Source of the DNA: Lachnospiraceae bacterium NC2008
GTDB taxonomy: Bacteria > Bacillota > Clostridia > Lachnospirales > Lachnospiraceae
Assembly (NCBI GenBank): GCA_000687675.1
Contig: JHWS01000002.1
Coordinates: forward strand, 1 to 64,000
Length of the DNA stretch: 64,000 bases
Direction of reading: 5' to 3'
Below the pieces are notes generated by a model. The model did not search any database. It was not told where the DNA came from and worked only from the letters and a program-made list of their open reading frames with translations. The position numbers were made by a program, and so were the translations under genes. Numbering within the stretch: the first letter of the stretch is position 1; each line of letters starts with the position of its first letter. This document shows, one piece after another, positions 44,320 to 53,477 of the stretch.

Positions 44320-44397
44320 AAGACTGCCGGCTAAGACCGCCGCCTAAGACCGCCGCCTAAGAATGCCACCTAAGACCGCCGGCTAAGACCGCGCCCC
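44320..44397. repeat. 13-bp tandem repeat, six copies, GC-rich
   Basis: Six head-to-tail units with consensus AAGACCGCCGCCT, two of them identical, begin at 44320, 44333, 44346, 44359, 44372 and 44385. They lie between the lipoprotein stop and its terminator, in the transcribed 3' region. Confidence 0.85.
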
Positions 44398-44435
44398 CTA
44401 TGATTATCAATAAATATTGACAGTTGAATAATTTA

Positions 44436-44476
44436 TCCCTTAAATCGCGATTTTTGCGGTTTGAGGGATTTTTTTT
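44436..44476 (+). terminator. Terminator of lipoprotein gene
   Basis: TCCCTTAAATCGC pairs with GCGGTTTGAGGGA, followed by TTTTTTTT. Confidence 0.88.
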
Positions 44477-44645
44477 ATGTAAATAATTTGTTAACACGAC
44501 TTATTATATTTTATATGAAATACCTACAAAAACCTCTGTACTATTTGTTTATTTGATACAAAAAATGAAATAAAACTGAAATGATTATGAAAATATATGC
44601 AAACGATTACACATTAAAACTAACGATAAATAAGTAAAATAACGC

Positions 44646-44674
44646 TTGCTAAGGCATATACTCAATGATAATAT
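44646..44674 (+). promoter_or_regulatory. Promoter of LysM-protein gene, TTGnTAAGG-type
   Basis: TTGCTA-17-TAATAT with AGG after the -35 and TGA before the -10. Similar motifs occur at 33559, 46891 and 46967. The region 44477-44645 is AT-rich and otherwise empty. Confidence 0.6.
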
Positions 44675-44698
44675 CTGAAAATGATTGCAGAACAGAGC

Positions 44699-44797
44699 AT
44701 TAATAATCTTGTAAAGATTTTATGCTTGAAGGATTAAAAATCCTGTAAAGATTTTAGGTTTGGAGGATTAAAAATCTCGTAAGGTCTGCAGATGGGG
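44699..44797 (+). repeat. 34-bp tandem leader repeat, about 3 copies
   Basis: Units begin at 44699, 44733 and 44767, each with AATC..GTAAAGATTTTA-like hairpin halves and ending GGAGG or similar. The third is diverged. They occupy the 5' leader of the gene at 44833 and could be protein- or RNA-regulatory sites, or false ribosome-site mimics. Confidence 0.75.
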
Positions 44798-44832
44798 TGG
44801 ATTTAGAATCCAAATATGAAAGAGAGAAAAAA

Positions 44833-46854
44833 ATGAAAAAACTGAAAGAAAAGTGCTTAGGTATTATAGCTGTAAGCTTAAATATGTTACTGATTTTATC
44901 AGTTATGGCTTACACAGGTGGCAATAAGTTTGCCCTTACCGCAAGTGCAGCAGAGGAGTCTTACAAAACAACTATCGACGGTTTAGGAACAGGTAGCATC
45001 GGCAACCCAAGTACAAGTGGCGGCGGATGGAGCTACGTTTACTACGGTAACTATAACGGCAGTCCAGTAAAGTATCGTGTACTTGATAATGATTCGTCTG
45101 ACTTTGGTGGAAACACTATGTTACTTGACTGTGACAAGATGTTTCAAAGTTACGTATTTGATGAAGACGGTGATAGCTGGAGCAACAGTGATTTAAAAGA
45201 CTGGCTTAATGGAAGCGACTTTTTATATGATGGTGATGTATTTACTGAACTTGAACGCGGGGCAATTGCATCAAGCTATAAAGACAGTGCTTCATCATCA
45301 GACGGAGATGGTTTTAGATATAAAGATGAAAATGATGAATCAGTGAATTGTGATTTTCAGTCGTTAAATGGTGAAAAGATTTTCGTACTTGATTCTTGCG
45401 AAACTGATAATTCATCATATGGTTATACATCAGGCAGTTATGGAAAAAATCAGAACGGCGTATCAGCAGGATGGTGGCTCCGTTCAACTTATAGCGTAAG
45501 TGACAACAAATTAGCAATCGCTAGTCAGGATGGTAAAGAAGGCTACGATAATTTAAATGGTAGACATGGTATCAGTCCAGCCATGAACATTGAGTTATCA
45601 TCTATTATTTCAACATCTTTAATATCAGGTTCAGAATACAAACTTACTATTAAAGATTCGAACCTTGGCATAACAGCTGACACAATTACTATTGAAGATG
45701 GTGTGGTTACTGTTCCATATACAATTACTGGTTCACATGCAGATGCAGCTAACCAGGTTTCAGTACTCATTATGGATAGCCAGTACCAGGCAGGTAGAAG
45801 CGTAACTAGTGGATTTACATATGCTAAGCTTAGCGTAGATTCTTGGGGAACTTCTGGTACAGGAACATTTACACTTCCAAGCCAGTACCTTGATAAGACA
45901 TGCGGCAGCGACTACTACGTATATATCCTTGCTGAGGATGTTAACTCAGGTAAAGCGACTGACTATGCATCAAGCCCTGTAGCTATCCAGGTGCCAGCAG
46001 ACACTTCAAGTAGCTCATCTAGCCCTAGAAGAAATGCTCCACCAAGATCAAATCCAAACAACAACGGAGACCCAACAGACCCAGCGGATCCAACAAACAC
46101 AGCTGACCCAACAAACACAGCTGACCCAACAAACACAGCTGACCCAACAAATGCAGGAGACCCAACAAACTCAGGCAACCCATCGGATCCTGAAAACAGC
46201 GGAGTTCCTTCATCAACACCAAGTAACTCAAACACAAATAACTCGAATACAAATAACTCGAATATAAACAACTCAAACACTAATACTAGTTCAAGTTCAT
46301 CTTCAAGAAGTAGCTCAAGTTCATCTTCAAGAAGTTCATCTTCAGATAGCGATTCTTCTAACTCAGCTGTAACTAAAGTTGAAGAACCTGTTATAGTTGC
46401 CGACTTTGATTACCTTGATGAACTTAGAAGAAAAATCGAAGCTGCAATAAAACTTGGCGGTGAGCAGACCGTAACATGGAATAAGGGTACAGCACTTCCT
46501 TACGATATAATGAAGCGCCTTGAAGACCACCCAGAGATAACTCTTATCTTTAGCTATACATACGGCAACGTTGACTATGTTGCAACAATTAAGGGACCTA
46601 AGGCTTATGTAACTATTCCTTGGTATGGCCCATTATACTTATATGAACACTATGGCAAGACAGCTACACCGGTTGTAGTTTGCGCTACAACAACTTGTAC
46701 AGAAATGCCAGAAGTTAGAACATACACAGTAGTTCCTGGAGACTACCTTACAAAGATTGCCAACGAACTTGGCGTAACAGTAAAGTATCTTGCTAAAAAG
46801 AACCACATCAAGAACTGGAACTTAATCTATAACGGCCAGCTCCTTGAATACTAA
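44833..46854 (+). CDS. Secreted DUF6273/LysM cell-wall protein
   Basis: The 673-aa exported protein has an N-terminal signal peptide (about 1-40, ending near ASAAE), a DUF6273-type domain at about 50-260 (SPVKYRVLDNDSSD, SDLKDWLNG, GWWLRSTYS, GISPAMNIEL), an Ig-like segment, a Pro/Thr/Asn-rich linker with three exact 6-aa repeats (TNTADP), a Ser-rich stretch, and a LysM at the C-terminus (TYTVVPGDYLTKIANELGVT). LysM binds peptidoglycan, so the protein probably decorates the wall. ATG 44833 is used because it starts the signal peptide; an upstream GTG at 44797 opens the same frame. Confidence 0.83.
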   Translation: MKKLKEKCLGIIAVSLNMLLILSVMAYTGGNKFALTASAAEESYKTTIDGLGTGSIGNPSTSGGGWSYVYYGNYNGSPVKYRVLDNDSSDFGGNTMLLDCDKMFQSYVFDEDGDSWSNSDLKDWLNGSDFLYDGDVFTELERGAIASSYKDSASSSDGDGFRYKDENDESVNCDFQSLNGEKIFVLDSCETDNSSYGYTSGSYGKNQNGVSAGWWLRSTYSVSDNKLAIASQDGKEGYDNLNGRHGISPAMNIELSSIISTSLISGSEYKLTIKDSNLGITADTITIEDGVVTVPYTITGSHADAANQVSVLIMDSQYQAGRSVTSGFTYAKLSVDSWGTSGTGTFTLPSQYLDKTCGSDYYVYILAEDVNSGKATDYASSPVAIQVPADTSSSSSSPRRNAPPRSNPNNNGDPTDPADPTNTADPTNTADPTNTADPTNAGDPTNSGNPSDPENSGVPSSTPSNSNTNNSNTNNSNINNSNTNTSSSSSSRSSSSSSSRSSSSDSDSSNSAVTKVEEPVIVADFDYLDELRRKIEAAIKLGGEQTVTWNKGTALPYDIMKRLEDHPEITLIFSYTYGNVDYVATIKGPKAYVTIPWYGPLYLYEHYGKTATPVVVCATTTCTEMPEVRTYTVVPGDYLTKIANELGVTVKYLAKKNHIKNWNLIYNGQLLEY

Positions 46855-46890
46855 ACCACTAAATCCCTACAATCTGCCACAAATTAACGC

Positions 46891-46996
46891 TTGATAAGGA
46901 ATATTAAAATTGATATTATATGAAATCGATAACATATATGACATAAAATCTATGCTAACTTAATCGTTGTTAAGGTATAAAACCAGATGATATAAC
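46891..46996 (+). promoter_or_regulatory. Two tandem TTGnTAAGG-type promoters
   Basis: TTGATA-17-TATTAT (46891-46919) and TTGTTA-18-TATAAC (46967-46996), both with AGG right after the -35. The second and the following TAATTTGGGCATA match the promoter at 33559. Confidence 0.6.
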
Positions 46997-47055
46997 TAAT
47001 TTGGGCATACAAAGATGACATGAAAAGGAAGAGTAAAATTCAAGGAGAGGTAACA

Positions 47056-47373
47056 ATGGCAGACAGAGCAGATCTTATTAATCAACTTGCTGCATCTATG
47101 GGGGCAGGACAATTTGCCCAGACAAGATATGAACAGTCAAAATTCGATTCAGACACTGGAACATTCTATTCTAATGGCGTTATGATTTCTGCAAGTGTAG
47201 CAGAGAAGGCACTTAAGCATTTTGAGATGCTTAAAAGCAAATGCAATCTTGATGATCCTGCATCACATGAGATGGCTATGATTTATCAGTGCGCTATCGA
47301 AGCTATCAAGGCTATGCAGGACCCTGTAGTTAAAAATCTTATGAAGTCGGAGCTGGCAAAGAAACTTGCCTAA
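47056..47373 (+). CDS. Unknown 105-aa protein
   Basis: This small, soluble, helical protein begins ADRADLINQLAASMG and ends with a Lys-rich helix (VKNLMKSELAKKLA). It has no known domain and no signal peptide. ATG 47056 has GGAGAGG upstream. Two promoter motifs precede it. Just after its stop, diverged short repeats of its end (AAACTTGCCTA-like, near 47365, 47402 and 47431) occur before a terminator. Confidence 0.65.
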   Translation: MADRADLINQLAASMGAGQFAQTRYEQSKFDSDTGTFYSNGVMISASVAEKALKHFEMLKSKCNLDDPASHEMAMIYQCAIEAIKAMQDPVVKNLMKSELAKKLA

Positions 47374-47453
47374 AGACTGACCGTACCGATAGCCGTGCAA
47401 TGAAACTTGCATAGGTGCTGACAGACAATATACTTGCCTAAGCGCCTGCAGCC

Positions 47454-47482
47454 AGACCGGAATTAATCCGGTCTGTTTTTTA
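47454..47482 (+). terminator. Terminator after gene at 47056
   Basis: AGACCGG-AATTAAT-CCGGTCT plus T-run. Confidence 0.9.
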
Positions 47483-47606
47483 TTGCCTAAATTTGCTACA
47501 ATAAACCTTGTTTGGAAAAAACAAAGCTCGGCGCTGCCAAGCAAATCAAAGCGCTATGCGGGGCAAGCCGGGGCAAATGGGCAAAATAACGGGAGGACTT
47601 AGTTTT

Positions 47607-48551
47607 ATGCTAGAAAGAGTAAAAGACGCAAAAGATAAGGCTAAAAGCAGCATAAAGAAACACGTAAGCGTGATAGTAATTATTATCATCGCTCTTATCG
47701 TAGTTTTTAGATGCTTCTACACTGTTAGCGAGCAGGAAAATGCCATCGTTACACAGTTCGGAGAAGTTATCAGAGTTGACTCTGCCGGTTTCTTCTTCAA
47801 GGCACCATGGCAGGATGTAACTATGGTTGATATGACAACACATGGTACAGGTATAGGTTACACAGTTAATGGTAAGGGACAGAATATCACTGATACAGAC
47901 TCAGGTATCATGATTACTTCTGACTTCAACCTTCTTAACATTGACTTCTATCTAGAATACAGAGTTTCTGATCCAATCGCTTATGTATATAACTCGGAGG
48001 ATCCTGAAACAATACTTTCCAACATAGCTCAGGCTAACATCCGTACTGTAGTTTCTAACTACAACGTAGACGAAGCTATGACAACTGGTAAGAGCCAGAT
48101 CCAGGCTGACATCAAGGAAGCTATCCTTTCAGAGCTTGCTAAGAGAGATATTGGTCTTACAGTTACAAATATTACTATTCAGGATTCTGAGCCACCTACA
48201 GATGAAATTAAGGCTGCATTCAAGTCAGTTGAAACTGCTAAGCAGGATGCTGAAACAGCTATGAACAATGCCTTACAGTATCAGAATGAAAAGATTCCTG
48301 AAGCTGAAGCTGCTGCCGATAAGATTGTTCAGACAGCAAGTGCTAACAAGGCTGCCCGTATAGCAGAAGCTACAGGTCAGGTTGATAGATTTAATGAAAT
48401 CTACGCAGAGTATGAAAAATACCCATCTATAACAAAGAAGCGTATGTTCTACGAGGTTATGGAGGATATCCTTCCAGACCTTAAGGTTATCGTAACAGAT
48501 GGCAAGACACAGACTATGCTTCCACTTGATGATTTCTCATCAGGTAATTAG
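47607..48551 (+). CDS. hflK: HflK-like SPFH-domain membrane protein
   Basis: The 314-aa protein is a stomatin/prohibitin-type subunit. One N-terminal TM helix (about 18-36, VIVIIIIALIVVF) is followed by the SPFH domain (ENAIVTQFGEVIRV, about 46-60) and long Ala/Glu helices (about 205-270). With HflC it forms a membrane microdomain complex around the FtsH protease and controls quality control of membrane proteins. ATG 47607 is preceded by GGAGG; the frame extends upstream without a site. hflC follows 42 bp later. Confidence 0.9.
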   Translation: MLERVKDAKDKAKSSIKKHVSVIVIIIIALIVVFRCFYTVSEQENAIVTQFGEVIRVDSAGFFFKAPWQDVTMVDMTTHGTGIGYTVNGKGQNITDTDSGIMITSDFNLLNIDFYLEYRVSDPIAYVYNSEDPETILSNIAQANIRTVVSNYNVDEAMTTGKSQIQADIKEAILSELAKRDIGLTVTNITIQDSEPPTDEIKAAFKSVETAKQDAETAMNNALQYQNEKIPEAEAAADKIVQTASANKAARIAEATGQVDRFNEIYAEYEKYPSITKKRMFYEVMEDILPDLKVIVTDGKTQTMLPLDDFSSGN

Positions 48552-48593
48552 TTCACAGTGTAAACGGATTTAGTTATAGAAAGGTTTAAAGAT

Positions 48594-49466
48594 ATGAAGA
48601 TATTTAAGAAAAAAGTATTTTGGATACCTGTAATTATTTTATTAGCTTTCTTCCTTCTTAGCTGCGGATATACAGTTAAAAAGAATGAAAATGCTATCGT
48701 AGTTCACCTTGGAAAGATTAAGACTGTTGTTACCACACCTGGTTTCCATGTTCACCTTCCATTTGTTGAATCAGTAACTAAGGTATACACAGGAGACATC
48801 CTCTACGATATACCAACATCTGACGTAATTACTTCTGACAAGAAGTCTATGATTGCTGACGACTATGTTGTATGGAAAGTAACTAACCCATCTAAGTACT
48901 ATCAGTCGCTTGGTGCAGTTAGAGGTAGAGCAGAAGAACGTATCGAAGCTGCTGTTTATAACGCAACAAAACTTACTATCTCTTCTATGAAGCAGGATGA
49001 GATTATCGCTGCAAGAGGTAACACACTTACTGATATGATTACTAAGAAGTCTAACTCTGAGATGGCTCAGTATGGTATCGAAATCGAGATAGCTGAAATC
49101 AAGGCTCTTGATCTTCCGGATGATAATAAGAATGCCGTATACGGACGTATGATTTCGGACAGAAATAACATCGCAGCTTCTTACACTGCAAAGGGTAATG
49201 CCGATGCACAGAAGATTAAGAACGAAACAGACAAAGATGTTTCAATTATCAAATCAGAGGCCAATGCTGAAGCTCTTAAAATAGAGGCAGAAGGTGAAGC
49301 AGAGTACATGAGAATCCTTGCTGATGCTTATGATGATGAAGGTAAGGCTGAGTTTTATAACTACCTTAGAGGACTTGATGCTATGAAGTCTCTTGCAGGT
49401 GAGAATAAGACTATTATCCTTGATAAGAATTCAGAACTTGTTCAGATTCTTTACGGAGATAATTAA
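48594..49466 (+). CDS. hflC: HflC-like SPFH-domain membrane protein
   Basis: The 290-aa partner of HflK has an N-terminal TM helix (about 8-25), an SPFH domain starting KKNENAIVVHLGKIK, a helical coil with NADAQKIKNETDKD, and a C-terminal end near IILDKNSELVQIL. In other bacteria it forms an HflKC cage around FtsH in the membrane. AAAGG is upstream of the ATG. A terminator follows, so hflK-hflC is a two-gene operon. Confidence 0.92.
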   Translation: MKIFKKKVFWIPVIILLAFFLLSCGYTVKKNENAIVVHLGKIKTVVTTPGFHVHLPFVESVTKVYTGDILYDIPTSDVITSDKKSMIADDYVVWKVTNPSKYYQSLGAVRGRAEERIEAAVYNATKLTISSMKQDEIIAARGNTLTDMITKKSNSEMAQYGIEIEIAEIKALDLPDDNKNAVYGRMISDRNNIAASYTAKGNADAQKIKNETDKDVSIIKSEANAEALKIEAEGEAEYMRILADAYDDEGKAEFYNYLRGLDAMKSLAGENKTIILDKNSELVQILYGDN

Positions 49467-49486
49467 TTTTTAGCCCCAGGCATGCA

Positions 49487-49529
49487 CCCTCTCTATTAGT
49501 ATTTATGCTAATAGGGAGGGTTTATTTAT
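49487..49529 (+). terminator. Terminator of hflKC operon
   Basis: CCCTCTCTATTAG and CTAATAGGGAGGG form a 13-bp stem (with one mismatch) and a T-rich tail. Confidence 0.88.
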
Positions 49530-49588
49530 TTTTTGATTTGGGTTATAATATCTTCTATAGATTTAGTCCATCTGGGGGTAAGGCTAAA

Positions 49589-50437
49589 GTGAGGACAATT
49601 ATACCAATTGCAGTTACAATTGCGATTGTTTATTTTATCCTAGCGATTGTTCTAATCATTAGGAAACATATAAAAGGTGAGAAGATAAAACATAAGTTTT
49701 TAATTTTCTTCTTTTTATTTATTTCATTCAATCTAATAGGTCCATTTCTTATATTTTTACCTTATACCCATTGTGAAGATATATGCTACGACTACCTTCC
49801 AGATTCATCAGGTACTCGAACTATAGATGAAGTTACTGTTAGTACTACAAAGACGGGCTATTTCTTTGACGGACCAGGAACTGAGTCTGCTATAGTTTTT
49901 TATCCTGGTGGCAAGGTGGATACTAAGGCATACGCACCACTTATGTATAAGCTGGCTGAGGATGGCAAGGACTGTTTCCTTGTTGATATGCCACTTCATA
50001 TGGCATTTCTGGATATAGGGGCAGCTGATTATTACATAGATAATTATGAATACGAGAACTGGTACCTTATGGGCCATTCACTTGGCGGAGCAGTTATACC
50101 TGCATTTCTATATAAGACAGATAACCATGTTGATGGTATAATTTTATTGGCTGCGTATTCTACATTTAAGATTAAGCACTACGTTCCTGTAATTACCATA
50201 TACGGAACCAATGACGGCGTTATGAATACCAAGAGATTCAATGACTGTATATCCAACTGGTCTTACAAGACTCAGGAAGTTGTTATCAGAGGTGGTAACC
50301 ATAGTCAGTTTGGATATTATGGTTTGCAAAAAGGAGATAATAAGGCAAGCATTTCCAGAGAAGAGCAACAAGAGATTACTGTAGAGGCTATCATAGAATG
50401 GACAAACAATCTCGAAAAGAATAAAGCTGAAAAGTAA
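49589..50437 (+). CDS. Membrane-anchored alpha/beta-hydrolase
   Basis: The 282-aa protein has two hydrophobic segments at about residues 5-24 and 35-60, then an alpha/beta-hydrolase domain (ESAIVFYPGGKVDT with the oxyanion strand, GHSLGGAVIP with the Ser nucleophile, GTNDGVMN for the acid, GGNHSQFGYYG for His). The catalytic triad is complete. It probably acts at the outer face of the membrane on an unknown ester or lipid. GTG 49589 is chosen, following GGGGGTAAGG; the frame runs upstream to 49505 into the terminator. Confidence 0.83.
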   Translation: MRTIIPIAVTIAIVYFILAIVLIIRKHIKGEKIKHKFLIFFFLFISFNLIGPFLIFLPYTHCEDICYDYLPDSSGTRTIDEVTVSTTKTGYFFDGPGTESAIVFYPGGKVDTKAYAPLMYKLAEDGKDCFLVDMPLHMAFLDIGAADYYIDNYEYENWYLMGHSLGGAVIPAFLYKTDNHVDGIILLAAYSTFKIKHYVPVITIYGTNDGVMNTKRFNDCISNWSYKTQEVVIRGGNHSQFGYYGLQKGDNKASISREEQQEITVEAIIEWTNNLEKNKAEK

Positions 50438-50467
50438 AGCTGTTAGTGTATAAATAGGGGGCTATTT

Positions 50468-51454
50468 ATGAACGATATTTCAAAGCAGAAAGACAATATC
50501 TTAAAGAACATTCATTATAACTTTAACAATATTGCCTATAATGATGATCTTTCTATCTCTATTCAAGAGTTACTTAAGATTACCGGTGAGTACTATCAGG
50601 GTGATAGAGCTTACTTTATTATGACTTTTGATGGTGAGATTAATCTTTTTAATACATACGAGTGGTGTTTTGATGGTATAGATTCAGAACTCCATATGCT
50701 TGATATTCTTCCACTTCAAGAGCTAGATTGCTGGCAGAAACTTCTTGAGAAGATTCCAGTGTATTATATTACAAAGAATACTGCATCTACTACTGAAGCT
50801 AAACTACTTAAGGAATGGGCTATAGATGGAATTATTATAAGTAAGGTTTACGCTCATGACCATTTTATGGGTTATGTTACTGTTGATAATCCAGCACATT
50901 ATTCTACAACATTCCTTCACAATGTATCTGCATATATTGGCAGAAATATTGAAAGTTCAGTTAGTAAAGATGTATTAGATAATATTTTTGCAGTTGGTAA
51001 TGAACCTGTTGTTGATACAGGCTATATAGTTAAGAATGAGATAACTATCGAGAGAAATATTAAGGTTGATAAGATTGAGAATATTCTTATTGTTGAAGAT
51101 AATGACATCAACGCAGATATGGTTGCTGAGATTCTAGGTGACCTTGGTTATAACACAGACTGGGCTCACGATGGTCAGGAATGTATAGATATGCTGCTTG
51201 ATTCGGAAGATGGCAAGTATGATCTTATATTTATGGATGTTCAGATGCCTAGACTAGATGGTTATGAAACAACTGTCAGTATAAGAAGATTTACTGATAT
51301 GGGATTCTCTAAGATTCCTATTATCGCAGTTACCGGTTCTTCATCTAAGGCCGATATAATCAAGGCACTTAATTCAGGTATGAATGGCCACATCGCCAAG
51401 CCAATCAACGCCGACGCCATAAAATTTGCGATAGACCGGTTAATAGCTAAGTAG
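50468..51454 (+). CDS. GAF-like sensor plus response-regulator receiver
   Basis: The 328-aa protein joins an N-terminal GAF-like sensor (about 1-170) to a C-terminal REC domain (about 210-328) with phospho-acceptor Asp257 (IFMDVQMPRLDGYE) and the conserved Lys in HIAKPI. It has no DNA-binding output and no kinase, so it probably works through protein partners or as a phosphate sink. Its receiver closely resembles that of the hybrid kinase encoded at 57597. AGGGGG is the ribosome site. Confidence 0.85.
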   Translation: MNDISKQKDNILKNIHYNFNNIAYNDDLSISIQELLKITGEYYQGDRAYFIMTFDGEINLFNTYEWCFDGIDSELHMLDILPLQELDCWQKLLEKIPVYYITKNTASTTEAKLLKEWAIDGIIISKVYAHDHFMGYVTVDNPAHYSTTFLHNVSAYIGRNIESSVSKDVLDNIFAVGNEPVVDTGYIVKNEITIERNIKVDKIENILIVEDNDINADMVAEILGDLGYNTDWAHDGQECIDMLLDSEDGKYDLIFMDVQMPRLDGYETTVSIRRFTDMGFSKIPIIAVTGSSSKADIIKALNSGMNGHIAKPINADAIKFAIDRLIAK

Positions 51455-51470
51455 AAAGGAAACACCCGCC

Positions 51471-51992
51471 GTGGACGGATTTAATAACAACGACGCAGAA
51501 TTTCAGGCTAAGTACTCATTCGAGCGACAGCCTATAGATATCAAACCTAAAGATTTATTAGTAAAACCACTTTCAGATATTCAATACATGGGCGTAAAGC
51601 GGGGCTGCGCTTCTAGCTTAGGTGGCGCTTTAGCTGTTTTGGTATTCTTAGCAATAGTTGATGCCATCGGTTTTTATTTATACTTTACTTACGATGGATG
51701 GAGCCTTATAGGTCTTATTATTTTTACAGTTATACTTGGCCTAGTTATGATTGCATGTTTATTAGATGCTATTCCACCAAAACAGGGGGCTGTATTTAAA
51801 GTAACTCAGGTTAATCGTAAGATGATTAATAACGTAGAAAGCAAGTATGTTAATGCTATAAATGAGCAGAATATGCAGGCACTTTACGGAGTTCAGTATA
51901 CTTCCAATATACCTGTACAGGCGGGGGATTATGTAATTATAGCTCATCCTTTTGCTTCTAAATCAAAGGTTAAGGCTTATCCTTCAAGATAA
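51471..51992 (+). CDS. Membrane protein, two TM segments
   Basis: The 173-aa protein has two adjacent hydrophobic segments at about residues 50-72 and 77-98, and a soluble tail of about 75 aa with VFKVTQVNRKMINNVESKYV. It starts with GTG after AAAGGAAA, 16 bases beyond the GAF-receiver gene, so it could be co-transcribed with it. No family is recognised. Confidence 0.6.
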   Translation: MDGFNNNDAEFQAKYSFERQPIDIKPKDLLVKPLSDIQYMGVKRGCASSLGGALAVLVFLAIVDAIGFYLYFTYDGWSLIGLIIFTVILGLVMIACLLDAIPPKQGAVFKVTQVNRKMINNVESKYVNAINEQNMQALYGVQYTSNIPVQAGDYVIIAHPFASKSKVKAYPSR

Positions 51993-51999
51993 GATTTGC

Positions 52000-52028
52000 T
52001 TGACATAAATATATATACTATATAAAAT
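52000..52028 (+). promoter_or_regulatory. Promoter of the pheST T-box transcript
   Basis: TTGACA at 52000-52005, 17-bp spacer and TAAAAT at 52023-52028. Confidence 0.8.
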
Positions 52029-52034
52029 TACTAA

Positions 52035-52311
52035 TGTTTAAAGGCATAGATGGTGCAAAGTAGTAGCTGCTATCTGAGAAAGAGAGAAAGGGTCACCGGC
52101 TGAAAGCCCATTCATCAGCAAGGCAGTATATGAAATTTCACACCGGAGCCGGAGTTCTGAACATGAAATTAAGTAGGTTCTCCCGTAAGCTTGCGTCAAT
52201 AGTTTATAAGAGCGTATATAAGGATATTTATATACGAATTCAGGTGGTACCGCGGATTATTCGTCCTGAAACATAGTTCACAATCGTGGATTTATGTTTC
52301 AGGACTTTTTT
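52035..52311 (+). promoter_or_regulatory. T-box riboswitch controlling pheST (Phe-tRNA sensor)
   Basis: The leader contains the T-box bulge signature GGTGGTACCGCGG (52243-52255) and the stem I region. A TTC in AGTTCTGAAC near 52151-52160 fits a Phe specifier codon. The terminator GTCCTGAAACATA...TATGTTTCAGGAC with T6 ends at 52311. Uncharged tRNA-Phe binding would favour the antiterminator and allow transcription of pheS-pheT. The specifier is inferred from the downstream genes and one triplet. Confidence 0.9.
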
Positions 52312-52405
52312 GTTTCACAAAATCAAACTGTGAAACAATCTATGCCGTGAAACATTCCGAAGCGTGAAACAATCCACCCTGTGAAACAATAATTTTTGTG
52401 AAACA
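52310..52405 (+). repeat. Array of parS half-sites at exact 17-bp period
   Basis: TGTTTCAC (52311-52318) is followed by five direct copies of GTGAAACA starting at 52330, 52347, 52364, 52381 and 52398, each separated by nine variable bases. TGTTTCAC and GTGAAACA are the two halves of the ParB site parS (TGTTTCACGTGAAACA). The first pair also folds into a 10-bp stem (52310-52319 with 52330-52339). Confidence 0.85.
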
Positions 52406-52431
52406 TTTAATTTAAATATGGAGGCTAAAAA

Positions 52432-53463
52432 ATGAAAGAAGAATTAGCTGCGATTAAGCAAGAGATTCTTGATGGAATCAAAGAAAAAGCTACTTCAAGA
52501 GCAGAAGCATTTGAACTTAGAAAGCAGTATCTTGACTCTAAGATGGGTAAGATATCTGGTCTTATGAAACAGATGAAGACTATTGCTCCAGAAGAGAAAG
52601 CAGAGTTTGGTAAGAGTGTTAACGAACTTAAGAACTGGGCACTTGAACAGTTTACAGCTCTTGACGAGAAGATGAAGAAGTTAGAGCTTGAGAAACGTTA
52701 CGCTAAAGAAAAGATAGATGTAACTATGCCTGCTAAGAATATTGAGACAGGTAACCTTCATCCTATTACTCAGATGAGAAATCAGCTTATCGATGTATTT
52801 GCTGGTATGGGATTTGAAATCTATGAAGGTAGTGAAGTTGAGAATGATTACTACAACTTCACAGCTCTTAATACACCTAAGGATCACCCTGCAAGAGATA
52901 TGCAGGATACATTCTACCTTTCACCAGAGTTCTTACTTAGAACACAGACTTCTTCAGGACAGATTCACGTAATGGAATCTAAGAAGCCACCTATTAAGAT
53001 TCTTTCACCTGGTAAGGTATTCAGATCAGATGATGATGCAACTCATTCACCTATGTTCTCTCAGATGGAAGGACTTGTAGTTGATGAGAAGATTACACTT
53101 TGTGACCTTAAGGGTATGCTTGATGTATTTGTTAAGAAGATTTACGGCGAAGATACAACAACAAGACTTCGTCCTTCATACTTCCCATTTACAGAGCCAT
53201 CTGTTGAAGTTGATGTAAGCTGCTTCGAATGTGGTGGTAAGGGATGTAAGCTTTGTAAGGGTACAGGCTGGATAGAGATTCTTGGTGCAGGTATTGTTAA
53301 TAAGAAGGTTCTTGAGAACTGTGGTATCGATTCTGAGAAGTATTCAGGTCTTGCCTTCGGTATTGGTATAGAGCGTACAGCTATGCTTAAGTATGGTATC
53401 AATAACATCAAGATGTTATTTGAATCAGACCTTCGTGTGCTTAAGCAGATCAATGACAATTAA
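52432..53463 (+). CDS. pheS: Phenylalanine-tRNA ligase, alpha subunit
   Basis: The 343-aa catalytic subunit has the N-terminal coiled-coil region (about 1-85), then the class II core: [52 protein letters not shown] and [14 protein letters not shown]. It charges tRNA-Phe together with PheT as an alpha2beta2 tetramer. GGAGG precedes the ATG; pheT follows 14 bp later. The T-box at 52035 controls both. Confidence 0.98.
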   Translation: MKEELAAIKQEILDGIKEKATSRAEAFELRKQYLDSKMGKISGLMKQMKTIAPEEKAEFGKSVNELKNWALEQFTALDEKMKKLELEKRYAKEKIDVTMPAKNIETGNLHPITQMRNQLIDVFAGMGFEIYEGSEVENDYYNFTALNTPKDHPARDMQDTFYLSPEFLLRTQTSSGQIHVMESKKPPIKILSPGKVFRSDDDATHSPMFSQMEGLVVDEKITLCDLKGMLDVFVKKIYGEDTTTRLRPSYFPFTEPSVEVDVSCFECGGKGCKLCKGTGWIEILGAGIVNKKVLENCGIDSEKYSGLAFGIGIERTAMLKYGINNIKMLFESDLRVLKQINDN

Positions 53464-53477
53464 GGAGGTAAGAAGAG

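Noticed and set aside
45963-46280. Antisense frames in the LysM protein linker
   Set aside because: They arise from the short exact DNA repeats in the Pro/Thr/Asn linker and have no gene-like start.
52310-52405. CRISPR array at the 17-bp-period repeats
   Set aside because: The repeated part is only 8 bp and the gaps 9 bp, far below CRISPR dimensions.
52310-52405. Replication origin (iteron-type) by the half-site array
   Set aside because: No DnaA-box cluster and no replication genes are nearby; the array sits in the pheST leader.
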